From Phycisphaeraceae bacterium (GTDB lineage Bacteria > Planctomycetota > Phycisphaerae > Phycisphaerales > Phycisphaeraceae): a stretch of 34,733 nt of DNA. The stretch is from contig JADLAP010000076.1 in the NCBI GenBank assembly GCA_020848195.1, positions 1-34,733 on the forward strand. Direction: 5' to 3'. Shown here one piece after another: positions 1-7,720 of the stretch. A program made the translations under genes and the position numbers. The notes under the pieces were generated by a model. That model did no database searches. It was not told the origin of the DNA and was given only the letters and a program-made list of their open reading frames with translations. The stretch's first letter is position 1, and every line of letters begins with the position of its first letter.

Positions 1-215
1 AGGTTCATCTGCCGGAGGTTGTTCATGCAGACCAAGGCTCGCCCGGCCTCCCGCGCCCGGGCCAGCGCGGGCAGCAGGATGGCGATCAACAGCGCAATGA
101 TGGAAATCACGACGAGAAGCTCGATCAGCGTAAACGCCGTCGGCCTCCGCGACGGACCACGGGTAACGCTGGCCGATCCGACCTTGCGAAGCTGTTCCCG
201 CTGGATGCTTTGCAT
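1..215 (-). CDS. Type II secretion pseudopilin-like protein, N-terminal part (runs off the window)
   Basis: The reverse strand from ATG at 215 reads [13 protein letters not shown], continues to a prepilin cleavage/methylation motif [20 protein letters not shown] at about residues 27-46, and then [17 protein letters not shown]. This is the PilD-processed class III signal of the planctomycete/Lentisphaerae pseudopilins, which usually carry an H-X9-DG C-terminal domain; that domain would lie outside the window. The start has a GGAG eight bases upstream. About 71 codons are visible. The gene follows the GntR-type regulator (1410 to 241) on the same strand after 25 bases, so the two are probably co-transcribed. 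A second pseudopilin lies at 2064-2765. The exact role (secretion pseudopilus or surface glycan handling) cannot be read from the fragment. Confidence 0.88.
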   Translation of the reverse strand, partial: MQSIQREQLRKVGSASVTRGPSRRPTAFTLIELLVVISIIALLIAILLPALARAREAGRALVCMNNLRQMN

Positions 216-240
216 GATAGTTCTCCAAGCATGAAAGGTG

Positions 241-1410
241 TCATATCGCGCTTTCAACGTCGCACAACTGCCCGGTATCCGGGCTTTCTTCCGCGGAAAG
301 GTAATCACAGGCGATCAGAATCGGTTCGCATGGCTGGCCCTCGGTCTGCCGGCGGATCTGCGCCAGCAAACCCTGGGCGATCCTCGATTCATCCACCACG
401 ACATGCGACACGGGAATCGGAGTGAACATCGGCACATGACTAAGTTTGGTACATATCAGCTTCAACCGGTCCGGAACCTGGACATGAAGATTCATCGTGG
501 CCTTGATCACGCCCTGAGCCATGACGTTGTCCGTCACCAGCACGGCGTCCGGCTTGTCGGGCAATGACCACAGGCGATGAAACAGGTCAAAGCCGAATTT
601 TTCAATGTTGGCCGCAAAGAGCGTCGCGTTCCGGCAACTGGGGATCAAGGTCCACTGAGGCTTGGTCCTGATGCCCGCCAGCTCCAGTTCCAGGCCGTAC
701 TGGCGGTAGAAATCCGCGAAAATCACTTCGTTCTTGCGTTTACAGTGGGTCTCGTGCCGCGACATGCCGCTGATCAGACCGACCGAGCGGCAACCCAACT
801 CCCGCGCGCGTTCAACCAGACACCGCGCGAAACTCACCATGTCCACGCCCACGCTGCAGGGGACGACGCCCTGGTCCACCACCGCGTAGGGGAGGGCCAG
901 TTCATCCAGCCACGACAGCACGGCCGGCGTGAGCTGCGGCACGATCAACGCCTGGATACGCCGCTCCCTGGCTGCCTGCTTCAACGCCGGCCAGACCGTC
1001 GCCCGCTCCGCCGCTGACCGCATGTCAATCCATACGTCCGGCTCGATTCCCTCCCGCGTCAGACAGTGCTTGAGCTGCGCCAGCACAGCCAGCGGCAACG
1101 GCCCTTCCTGGTGCTCGAAAATCTCACCCAGCATGTATATGCCGATCCGCGACAGCTTCTTCGACTGCGCCCGCACGAACGTGCCCACCCGCGGCAACCG
1201 CGTCAGCAATCCCTCCTTCACCAGCGGCTGCAGCGCAAGCTGCACCGTCCAGGGGTTCACATCCCAATGCCGAGCCAGTTCGTGCGTCGAGGGCAACCGC
1301 TCCTGCGGTGCCAGTTCACCGCGCGTCACCATCTGACGAACCCTCTGACGAATCTGCTCCTGCGCGGAACGGTGCGGCTCAAAAGAGATGGGTTGAAGCA
1401 ATTTGCTCAT
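241..1410 (-). CDS. GntR-type HTH regulator with LacI-like ligand-binding domain
   Basis: A 389-residue transcription factor. Residues about 13-80 form a GntR-family winged helix: [16 protein letters not shown] followed by [28 protein letters not shown]. The rest resembles the periplasmic-binding-protein fold of LacI regulators, starting at RIGIYMLG and including [17 protein letters not shown] late in the protein. This HTH plus sugar-sensor combination is common for AraR-like repressors of carbohydrate genes. The start at 1410 puts the HTH near the N terminus as usual; an in-frame ATG at 1447-1449 would add 13 residues, and neither has a clear Shine-Dalgarno. The adjacent truncated pseudopilin lies 25 bases downstream. 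An inverted repeat (1430-1469) upstream could be its own operator. The ligand is unknown; a sugar is likely by family. Confidence 0.9.
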   Translation of the reverse strand: MSKLLQPISFEPHRSAQEQIRQRVRQMVTRGELAPQERLPSTHELARHWDVNPWTVQLALQPLVKEGLLTRLPRVGTFVRAQSKKLSRIGIYMLGEIFEHQEGPLPLAVLAQLKHCLTREGIEPDVWIDMRSAAERATVWPALKQAARERRIQALIVPQLTPAVLSWLDELALPYAVVDQGVVPCSVGVDMVSFARCLVERARELGCRSVGLISGMSRHETHCKRKNEVIFADFYRQYGLELELAGIRTKPQWTLIPSCRNATLFAANIEKFGFDLFHRLWSLPDKPDAVLVTDNVMAQGVIKATMNLHVQVPDRLKLICTKLSHVPMFTPIPVSHVVVDESRIAQGLLAQIRRQTEGQPCEPILIACDYLSAEESPDTGQLCDVESAI

Positions 1411-1429
1411 GGGATATCTGTACAATTTA

Positions 1430-1469
1430 ATTGACTCATACGCTAGCATATTGACAATCTGGAGTCAAT
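1430..1469. promoter_or_regulatory. Candidate operator upstream of the GntR/LacI-type regulator
   Basis: ATTGACTC (1430-1437) and GAGTCAAT (1462-1469) form a perfect 8-base inverted repeat with a 24-base spacer, ending 20 bases upstream of the chosen start codon of the regulator. The spacer includes a GCTAGC palindrome (1442-1447) and the alternative ATG. AT-rich DNA here contrasts with the GC-rich surroundings. Autoregulation is an inference; no clear -35/-10 pair was found. Confidence 0.35.
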
Positions 1470-1795
1470 CCCATTTTGCATATCACATAAACCTTGTGAA
1501 ATAATGTTTTAACAGATTTGCATGACGTCACGGAGGATGCCCATCGCGCGCTGGCGAGGAACATGAACGCACATCTGCGGGCATGCAGGCGGCAACGTAT
1601 TTCGTTCTGGCTGCACCGCACACACCAGCTTATCGTCAAGACGCAGGCTGAAGACATTTGCACGGGATCGCAAGCCGCCGCGTGTCGCGGTATTTCCTGA
1701 TGACGCCCAAAACTGCCGCGACACGCGGCGGCTCGCTTCATCGAATGCGATGGCATTTCCCAGATGTTCTTATCCAGCGTCTTGACGGAAATCCA
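1470..1795. other. Non-coding stretch between divergent regulators
   Basis: Between the GntR-type regulator and the promoter at 1796 no reading frame has recognisable protein features. A 60-codon frame at 1518-1700 has no homology I recognise and no Shine-Dalgarno. The only structure is the long hairpin at 1673-1733, listed separately. Confidence 0.5.
1673..1733. repeat. Long inverted repeat (extragenic palindrome)
   Basis: AGCCGCCGCGTGTCGCGG (1673-1690) is exactly complementary to 1716-1733, giving an 18-bp stem around a 25-base loop; pairing extends outward for three more positions with one mismatch. It is not followed by a T tract in either direction, and it does not sit just after a gene, so it reads as a mobile or REP-like extragenic palindrome rather than a terminator. 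Confidence 0.7.
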
Positions 1796-1833
1796 TTGAC
1801 ATCGACCAGCCCGAATGCTACTATATGTTAGCA
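1796..1833 (+). promoter_or_regulatory. Promoter with overlapping palindromic operator (truncated LacI copy)
   Basis: TTGACA (1796-1801), a 17-base spacer and TACTAT (1819-1824) form a near-consensus sigma-70 promoter. The imperfect palindrome TGCTACTATATGTTAGCA (1816-1833) covers the -10 box and ends directly before ATG at 1834. Transcription starting about 7-9 bases after the -10 would begin at or next to this ATG, so the mRNA would be leaderless or nearly so. The same arrangement recurs at 3140-3176 before the intact LacI gene. Confidence 0.65.
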
Positions 1834-2082
1834 ATGTCGAAACACCAAAAAAGACCGACCATGGCGGAGATCGGCCGGCAGGCGGGAGTTGCCCGGGAGA
1901 CGGTCAGCGCGGTGTTCAACGGCCGGGAACGCCAGTGCCGCATCGCCCCGGAAACCAGTGCCCGCGTTCGTGCCATCGCCCGGCAACTGATCTTTCGCCC
2001 CCAGCCGGCTGAGATCCGATTCATTATTCCGCCGACGTCCCACATCTTTCAGGAGAATAACCCATGTCACACCGCCGCTTGA
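1834..2082 (+). pseudogene. Truncated LacI-family regulator (HTH only)
   Basis: An 82-codon frame starting MSKHQKRPTMAEIGRQAGV and continuing with ARETVSAVFNGRERQCRIAPETSARVRAIARQL carries the LacI helix-turn-helix. It is nearly identical to the first ~60 residues of the intact regulator at 3177; over roughly 1893-1975 the DNA differs at only a few positions. Similarity stops near 2008, where the hinge YRPNRL becomes FRPQPAEIRF; the whole ligand-binding domain is missing, and the frame ends inside the pseudopilin gene (start 2064). It looks like a partial duplication. Because promoter and operator are retained, a short DNA-binding peptide might still be made; whether it can dimerise or bind is unknown. 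An upstream in-frame ATG at 1825 lies inside the operator. Confidence 0.75.
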
Positions 2083-2765
2083 GCCGACATCGAGGATTCA
2101 CCCTGATCGAGCTTCTCGTGGTCATCAGCATCATCGCGCTGCTCATAGCCATGTTGCTGCCGGCCTTGCAGGGAGCACGTGAAGCGGGCCGGCGCGTGCA
2201 GTGCCAGACGGCTCAGCGGCAGATCGGCCTGGTCGCCGGCATGTATGTCGGCGACAACAAGGGCTGGCTGTTCTGGGGGTATGGGTGGTCGGATGATACG
2301 GATCAGAATGGATCCCAGAATGCCATCGGCTCGCGGTGGTACACCAATACCGGCGTGCTGGCCAGGTATTTCCCCTCCGGTTCGGCGGAAAAAACCCTCC
2401 GGTTCGGCTGTCCCACCTCCCAAAACGTCAACCATCATTACTGGGGTTCTGCCTACATGATTCCGCCGTATCTATCTGTTGGCGCGAACTACATCCCTTA
2501 CCGGATCGACCACATCACGTCACAGAGCAAACGCATGCTCGTATCGGAACTCGACAACATCAACGCCAACAACAATGTGTACGCGCTGAGTTACTCCGCG
2601 TGCTATATCTATCTGGGACGCCATCACAAAGACACCATGAACACGCTCTGGCTGGATTTCCACGTCTCCAACCGTCCGACGGATCAGTGGCAATATTCCG
2701 CAGGCAGCACAAATATCCGGCGGGGCTGGATCTTGCCGACATTGACGGATGCTGATGCCCGGTAA
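2064..2765 (+). CDS. Pseudopilin with prepilin cleavage motif and H-X9-D C-terminal motif
   Basis: A 233-residue protein. Residues 1-11 ([11 protein letters not shown]) form a basic leader, followed by [20 protein letters not shown], the class III signal/hydrophobic helix, and [17 protein letters not shown]. The C-terminal part holds a histidine followed nine residues later by Asp-Phe ([12 protein letters not shown]), a variant of the H-X9-DG motif of planctomycete/Lentisphaerae 'prepilin processing-associated' proteins. A GGAG lies eight bases before the ATG. Predicted to be processed by a PilD-type peptidase and exposed at the cell surface or assembled into a type II secretion-like pseudopilus. 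It overlaps the tail of the truncated LacI frame, and may be transcribed from the 1796 promoter. The substrate or partner is unknown. Confidence 0.88.
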   Translation: MSHRRLSRHRGFTLIELLVVISIIALLIAMLLPALQGAREAGRRVQCQTAQRQIGLVAGMYVGDNKGWLFWGYGWSDDTDQNGSQNAIGSRWYTNTGVLARYFPSGSAEKTLRFGCPTSQNVNHHYWGSAYMIPPYLSVGANYIPYRIDHITSQSKRMLVSELDNINANNNVYALSYSACYIYLGRHHKDTMNTLWLDFHVSNRPTDQWQYSAGSTNIRRGWILPTLTDADAR

Positions 2766-2894
2766 TCCAATTTCCGCAATTGAGACTCTGAAGATTTGTT
2801 GCGAGTTGGAATCCGCTGTGGTGCGGCGGATCGCCATGTTGTTCGGCGACGGCGCGCTCCACTTCGTGTCGCGGCTAACCGGGGAGCGGGGGCA
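2766..2894. other. Non-coding stretch after the pseudopilin
   Basis: No supported gene. It lies between the pseudopilin stop and the 3' end of the PII remnant read from the other strand, and may be decayed sequence from the same event. No terminator hairpin was seen directly after the pseudopilin. Confidence 0.4.
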
Positions 2895-3085
2895 TCAGAT
2901 GGCGGTGCCGCCGGATTCGCCGGTGCGGATCTGGACGAAGCTGTCGTTGACGGCGATTTCGAGTCGGACCTTGGGCAGCAGGGGGGGGCGTGACTTCCTG
3001 GCCTCAATAGAGTTCGGTGTCCTCCTGCTGGCCGTGGCCGGTGCAGCGGCTGACGGTGATGCGGAAGATTTCCTTGTCGATCAGC
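2895..3085 (-). pseudogene. Decayed PII nitrogen-regulatory protein (glnB-like) remnant
   Basis: The reverse strand reads KEIFRITVSRCTGHGQQEDTELY, then a TGA stop, GQEVTPP, a one-base frame change in a run of eight C, then LLPKVRLEIAVNDSFV joined directly to QIRTGESGGTAI and a stop at 2895. These match successive parts of PII proteins: the strand and T-loop start (TELYRG), the LPKV-LEI strand, and the C-terminal IRTGE tail. The stretch with the GxxGDGKIF loop is missing, as is the N terminus. So there are at least four lesions: 5' loss, stop, frameshift and an internal deletion of roughly 25-35 codons. No intact PII, amt or glnA neighbour is present. It is a relic lying between the two LacI copies. 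Confidence 0.75.
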
Positions 3086-3139
3086 GTGGTCGGTGCCGCC
3101 ACGCTCGGAGCTTGGATTTGAACTGACGCTCAAAATGCT

Positions 3140-3176
3140 TTGACATTTGGTTGCTTGAGGCTACAATATGGTAGCA
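3140..3176 (+). promoter_or_regulatory. Promoter with overlapping palindromic operator (intact LacI gene)
   Basis: TTGACA (3140-3145), a 16-base spacer and TACAAT (3162-3167). The palindrome GCTACAATATGGTAGC (3160-3175, 14 of 16 positions symmetric) covers the -10 box and ends one base before ATG 3177. Sites here and at 1816-1833 share GCTACNATATGNTAGCA, supporting a common LacI-type operator and autorepression. The expected transcription start is at or next to the ATG. Confidence 0.68.
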
Positions 3177-4256
3177 ATGGAATCAGACGTCAAAAGACCT
3201 ACTCTGGCTCAAATCGGACGGCAGGCGGGTGTCGCGCGGGAGACGGTCAGCGCGGTGCTCAACGGCCGGGAACGCCAGTGCCGCATCGCCCCGGAAACCA
3301 GTGCCCGCATTCGTGCCGTCGCTCAGCAACTGAACTATCGCCCCAACCGGCTGGTCCAGAGCCTGCGCACCGGGCGAACCCATATGGTCGCCTTGATTCT
3401 GCCCGTTCTGAACCAGACGTTCTTCCCCAAGATCGTCGCGGGCGTGGAAACCCAGGCCAGGCAGGCGGGATATCACGTGCTGATCAGTCAGGTTGCCAAC
3501 GGTCTGGAAGATGAAGCGGGTGAAGTCGAAGCCCTGCTTCAGTGTCGCGTGGACGGCCTGATCCTCGTGCCCCGGCCGGGACCGAACAATCTCGCCACCT
3601 ATCGCAATCTGCTGGCGGAAAAACTTCCACTGGTTTTCGTCAACGGCGTGCTGGACGACGTGCCCTGCGCCGCCGCGATCGGCGATGATTTTCGCGGCGC
3701 GTACCAGGCCACGGAACACCTGATTCGACTGGGCCATCAGCGGATCGCCCATCTGGTGGGCAACCCGGATCTCAGCAGTGCCGCGCTGCGGCTGGCGGGA
3801 TACCGGCAGGCGATGCGCGACCACGGCCTGCCCACGCCGGAATCGTTCGTCCAAGGCCAGGGCTTTACCGTCAAACGCGGGCGATCCGGAACGGAGCTGT
3901 TGCTGGCCTTGCCGCAACGCCCGACGGCGGTGTTCGCCTGCAACGATCTGGCTGCCCTCGGAAGCCTCCAGGCTGTGTGGGAGGCGGGTTTGCATTGCCC
4001 GCGGGATGTGGCGGTGGTCGGTTACGGCGACGATCTGCTGGAACCCTGGTCCTTGAAGGTTCCCCTGACCACGATGCGGGTTGACGGTGAGGAACTCGGC
4101 CGGCAAGCCATGGCGATGCTTCTGGAACAGATGCGCCAGCCGGGCCCCAATCCGGGAACCTTGGTGAAACTGAACGCGGAACTCGTGGTTCGGCAGTCCT
4201 GCGGTGCTGACAAAACGGATGCAACGTCCCGATTCTCGAACACCGTTGGCGCGTGA
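3177..4256 (+). CDS. LacI-family transcriptional repressor
   Basis: A 359-residue regulator. The N terminus (KRPTLAQIGRQAGVARETVSAVLNGRE) is the LacI helix-turn-helix, with hinge region NYRPNRLVQSLRTGRT near residues 52-67. The sensor domain starts at HMVALILPVLNQTFFPKIVAGVE and includes HLIRLGHQRIAHLVG and the typical TAVFACNDLAALGSL, as in sugar-binding LacI proteins. An in-frame ATG at 3168 lies within the operator and immediately after the -10 box, so the start at 3177 is preferred; translation would then be leaderless. Downstream, 34 bases separate it from the DUF4838 gene and then the LamG-like gene, so it probably controls a glycan-related operon of which it is the first gene. The effector is unknown. 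The 5' end is duplicated at 1796-2008. Confidence 0.93.
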   Translation: MESDVKRPTLAQIGRQAGVARETVSAVLNGRERQCRIAPETSARIRAVAQQLNYRPNRLVQSLRTGRTHMVALILPVLNQTFFPKIVAGVETQARQAGYHVLISQVANGLEDEAGEVEALLQCRVDGLILVPRPGPNNLATYRNLLAEKLPLVFVNGVLDDVPCAAAIGDDFRGAYQATEHLIRLGHQRIAHLVGNPDLSSAALRLAGYRQAMRDHGLPTPESFVQGQGFTVKRGRSGTELLLALPQRPTAVFACNDLAALGSLQAVWEAGLHCPRDVAVVGYGDDLLEPWSLKVPLTTMRVDGEELGRQAMAMLLEQMRQPGPNPGTLVKLNAELVVRQSCGADKTDATSRFSNTVGA

Positions 4257-4290
4257 TTGCCCAGGTTTATTGCTCAAGGAGTTTGTTGTG

Positions 4291-6819
4291 ATGCGATTTC
4301 AATGTCGCCTGCTCGTGCTGCTTGCCTTGTGGGGCGGATTACAGTCGCGGTTGTCCGCCGCGCCGCTGACGCTCGTGGACAGCAGCCAGCCGAAGGCGGT
4401 CATCGTCATCGCTCCGCAAGCCACGCGGGCAGCCCAGATGGGGGCGTACGAATTGCAGGCCCACGTCCGGCTGATCACCGGCGCCACACTGCCCATCGTC
4501 ACGGAAACGCCCACGGACAAGACGGTGCGCATCCTCATCGGCGACAGTCCCGACGCTGCCGCATTGGGAATACATGCGAACGATTTCCAGAGCCAGGAAC
4601 ATCTCGTCCGCCTGCTGCCCGACACGGTCGTCCTGATCGGACGCGATGTGCCCAACACGTCCAAGGTCGTCTACGGCGACAACGCGGTCGGTGTCTGGAC
4701 CACCTGGCCCCAGATGTGGGAAGACCGAGGCTCGCTCCACGCGACATACGATTTTCTCGAGCGATTCTGCGGCGTGCGCTGGTTCAACCAGACCGACACG
4801 GGAACCGTGGTGACGCCGCGGACGACGCTTACGGTCGACGGCCCGGATATTCGCCGCGCTTCGAGCATGAAGTACCGCGAGGTCATTTCCACCAACCGCA
4901 GCCCGGAGGATTACGAACGTTCCACGGGGCTGTGGATTCCGCATTCGCCGGGATGGGTCGTTTGGGACGCCGAGGCTTTTTCCGACCTGCGCGCCAGGTA
5001 CAGCCAGACCGTTCCGTTCATTCACGCCAGGCGGGACCGCATCCGTCTTTTCCAGTTGCGCATGCGCGAAGGCGGCGAACGTCATCTGTGCAACCATTCG
5101 TTCCTCGGCTACTACGACCGCTTCTGGGAAAAGAATCCGGGCAAGCCCGACCTGTTCGTGAGGCACGAGCCGGACTTTTTCGCCAAGGGCTACGAGGGCA
5201 GGCCGGACCAGATGTGCTACACGAGCGAAGGCTTCATCGACCAGGTTGCCGCCGACGCCCGTGAATATCTCGACGGCAGGAAAACCGGCAAGGAACTGGG
5301 CATTTTCTGGGACCCGACGCTGCCCAATCCGTTTCCCCTGGAGCCGATGGACAACGCACGGTACTGCAAGTGCGATCCATGCCGGGCGATCGACGGGAAA
5401 CACGGGAATGACGACAACGACAGCGGCTTCTTTTCGCGGGGCAACCATAGCGATTACTTTTTCCAGTTCGTCAATGCCGTGGCGCGCAAAGTCAGACAGA
5501 CGAATCCGGACGGCAAGCTGATCGCGCTGGCTTACATGACCCATGCCGCGCCACCGGAAGACTTCAATGTGGAGTCGAATGTCGAGGTGCAATTCTGCTT
5601 TTCCTCCAACCGGATGCCCTATGTCGTCAAGGAATACGCGCACGAGGTGCGCTTGCTGCGCCGGTGGGCGGAGCAGGATCCCAGCCGTCCGCTGTCGCTG
5701 TGGTTGTACAACGGCTTTCCCGTCGGCATGGCGATCAATGGAAAATTCAACTGTTTTCCCGGCTTTTTCGCCCATACCATCGGTGAACAGTTCAAGCTGT
5801 TCCAGCAGTGCAATGTCCTTGGCATCTACCACTGCGGCTACGGCCAGGAAGTGGAAGCCTATCTGACCTACAAGCTGATGGACGACTGGACGCTGGATGT
5901 GGACACCATGCTGGACGAGTACTTCCAGGGTCTGTACGGCAAGGCGGGCGAGCCGCTGAAGCAGTTCTACCTGCTGGTGGAAAAGACCTACGGCGACGCT
6001 TCGCTGTATCCGGAAAAGCCGGGCCACCAGAACATGCACTTCGCGTGGGAATTGCTCGGGACAGCCGAGCGCATGAAACAACTGGGCCAGTTCGTCGACC
6101 AGGCCCGCGCGTTGGCCGACACTGATTTCCACCGGAAGAACGTCAAAGTGTTCGAGCTGGGCGTGTGGGAATACATGAAGGCCGGTCGCGAGCAGGCGGT
6201 GGCGCGTCAGATGTGGCCGATCCCCAATGTCACCGCGCCAAACGTTCCGGACGCCGGCGGCGATGTGAACAAGGTGGACTGGTCCAAGGCCGGCGAATTG
6301 CCCGGGTCATGGTTCGTCATCAACAGCGGCACCCCCGCAACCCGCAAATTGTCCGGCAAAATCGCCCATGACGACCATCATCTGTACGTGGAACTGACCG
6401 ACCCGATCGCTCTCGACAAGCTCGAAACCAGTCCCGGCGTGTTTCCTTTCGACACGTGGGAAATGTTCTTCGCCCGTCGGGCCGCGTTGCCTTACCGGCA
6501 TTTCGCGTTCGGCCCCACGGGCCTGGTCAAGGCCGCCACCAACGGCGAAGTCAACTGGCGCATGAATGTGCCGATGGACAGTGGCTTCGTGACGGCCTCG
6601 ACCGTGCCGAACCAGACCGACCGCTGGACGCTGCGCGTCGGCATTCCCCTCAAGGATCTGGTCGAAAACGGCGTCAAACCCGGCGATCGGCTGCACATCA
6701 ACTTCGCCCGCGTGTCCAATCCGTCGCTCGGTGGAGGCGTCGCCGCGGTAGACAGCTACGTGGGCTACACCGGCCTGCATCAGACCGATCGATTGTCGCT
6801 GCTGACTCTGCTGCCGTGA
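4291..6819 (+). CDS. Exported DUF4838 protein with C-terminal CBM9-like domain
   Basis: An 842-residue secreted protein. A signal peptide (MRFQCRLLVLLALWGGLQSRLSA|AP) is followed by a segment like the N-terminal domain of GH67 alpha-glucuronidases (AAQMGAYELQAHVRLITG, TVRILIGDSP). The middle matches the DUF4838 family: FLERFCGVRWF, then PLEPMDNARYCKCDPC, SDYFFQFVNAVARKV and LSLWLYNGFP. The last ~170 residues resemble a family 9 carbohydrate-binding module (KIAHDDHHLYVELTD, FPFDTWEMFF, RWTLRVGIPLKDL, INFAR). The start at 4291 has AAGGAG nine bases upstream; an in-frame ATG at 4204 would lie inside the lacI gene. DUF4838 proteins are suspected glycoside hydrolases or glycan-binding proteins, but no activity is established. 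It probably acts in the periplasm or at the surface, co-regulated by the preceding LacI protein. Confidence 0.9.
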   Translation: MRFQCRLLVLLALWGGLQSRLSAAPLTLVDSSQPKAVIVIAPQATRAAQMGAYELQAHVRLITGATLPIVTETPTDKTVRILIGDSPDAAALGIHANDFQSQEHLVRLLPDTVVLIGRDVPNTSKVVYGDNAVGVWTTWPQMWEDRGSLHATYDFLERFCGVRWFNQTDTGTVVTPRTTLTVDGPDIRRASSMKYREVISTNRSPEDYERSTGLWIPHSPGWVVWDAEAFSDLRARYSQTVPFIHARRDRIRLFQLRMREGGERHLCNHSFLGYYDRFWEKNPGKPDLFVRHEPDFFAKGYEGRPDQMCYTSEGFIDQVAADAREYLDGRKTGKELGIFWDPTLPNPFPLEPMDNARYCKCDPCRAIDGKHGNDDNDSGFFSRGNHSDYFFQFVNAVARKVRQTNPDGKLIALAYMTHAAPPEDFNVESNVEVQFCFSSNRMPYVVKEYAHEVRLLRRWAEQDPSRPLSLWLYNGFPVGMAINGKFNCFPGFFAHTIGEQFKLFQQCNVLGIYHCGYGQEVEAYLTYKLMDDWTLDVDTMLDEYFQGLYGKAGEPLKQFYLLVEKTYGDASLYPEKPGHQNMHFAWELLGTAERMKQLGQFVDQARALADTDFHRKNVKVFELGVWEYMKAGREQAVARQMWPIPNVTAPNVPDAGGDVNKVDWSKAGELPGSWFVINSGTPATRKLSGKIAHDDHHLYVELTDPIALDKLETSPGVFPFDTWEMFFARRAALPYRHFAFGPTGLVKAATNGEVNWRMNVPMDSGFVTASTVPNQTDRWTLRVGIPLKDLVENGVKPGDRLHINFARVSNPSLGGGVAAVDSYVGYTGLHQTDRLSLLTLLP

Positions 6820-6859
6820 GCGTTTGTCCGCTTGCACGCTGAGCGCGAAGGGCTTGTGC

Positions 6860-7708
6860 ATGAAATGCGGTTATCTGCTGATCTGTCTGCTGTTGTTGGT
6901 GGCGATGCTGTGTCCCGCTGTCCACGCGACCGAGTCCGACACCGCACCGACCGTCAAGCCGGTGCTGTATTACGACTTCTCCGCGTTGCCTGAAGGTCTT
7001 CATCGCCTGGAATTGATCGACGATTACCAGCCAGGGCCGAATGAGATCGGCCCGGCGCTCAAACGGCTGGGCCAGCCCACCGCATGGCTGATCCAGTCCG
7101 ACAAAGGCGGCGCGCTGCTCATGCGCGCCACCTCGCGGACGGACGATGACAAGCTGTTGCCCAACGCCTTTGGCATTCCCGAAAACAGCCTGTCCGTCAC
7201 CGGGAGCTTCACGTGGGAAATGCGCGTGCGCGTGGATGAATTCAACGGCGCGAACCACCATGTCCCCTTGCTGGACAATTCCCGCGGCGATTACGTCGTC
7301 TGCGGATTCGACGTGGTGGGAAGCCAGACCTGCCGCCTGGCCATGACGCGAAAGACCTACAAGGACACGGACTATCGCTTCATCTTCATTCTCCCCACGC
7401 GCAAGGGCCGACCGTCGATCGTGTTGCTCGGCACAAAGTTGATCCCGCTGCATCAGGTCGTCAACGTGGCCGTGGCGTACGACCATGAAGCGGGCAAGGC
7501 GACGCTCTACGTCAACGGCAATGTGGACGCGGAAATGAACGGCACATCCGAGTTCATCCGCCCGTCCGGCGCAACGCTCGCCGGCGTGAACGACACCGGC
7601 ATGTCTCCCAAACATGGGTCGTCGGACGTCCTGCTGGAGGTGGACTCGCTGGCCATCAGCAACGTCGCCCGGACGCCGCAGACCATGGTGCTCGGTCAGG
7701 CCCGGTGA
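6860..7708 (+). CDS. Exported LamG/concanavalin A-like lectin domain protein
   Basis: A 282-residue protein with a signal peptide (MKCGYLLICLLLLVAMLCPAVHA|TES). The rest reads as one LamG-like jelly-roll domain: SVTGSFTWEMRVRVDEFNG, VNVAVAYDHEAGKATLYVNGNVD and LLEVDSLAISNVARTPQ near the end, which match the usual order of beta strands in this fold. Such domains bind glycans or act as laminarinase-like modules; no catalytic residues are recognisable, so binding is the likely role. It starts 40 bases after the DUF4838 stop and faces the leftward URO-D-like gene. Probably exported together with the DUF4838 protein. The preceding sequence has only a weak GAAGG as ribosome-binding site. Confidence 0.85.
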   Translation: MKCGYLLICLLLLVAMLCPAVHATESDTAPTVKPVLYYDFSALPEGLHRLELIDDYQPGPNEIGPALKRLGQPTAWLIQSDKGGALLMRATSRTDDDKLLPNAFGIPENSLSVTGSFTWEMRVRVDEFNGANHHVPLLDNSRGDYVVCGFDVVGSQTCRLAMTRKTYKDTDYRFIFILPTRKGRPSIVLLGTKLIPLHQVVNVAVAYDHEAGKATLYVNGNVDAEMNGTSEFIRPSGATLAGVNDTGMSPKHGSSDVLLEVDSLAISNVARTPQTMVLGQAR

Positions 7709-7720
7709 TGCGTCAACGAA

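Noticed and set aside
1518-1700. Small plus-strand frame between the two regulators
   Set aside because: It has no Shine-Dalgarno, no recognised domain, and runs into the long inverted repeat.
4339-6132. Long open frame on the minus strand opposite the DUF4838 gene
   Set aside because: Its composition and lack of recognisable domains show that it is a high-GC shadow of the real gene, which has a signal peptide, Shine-Dalgarno and family motifs.
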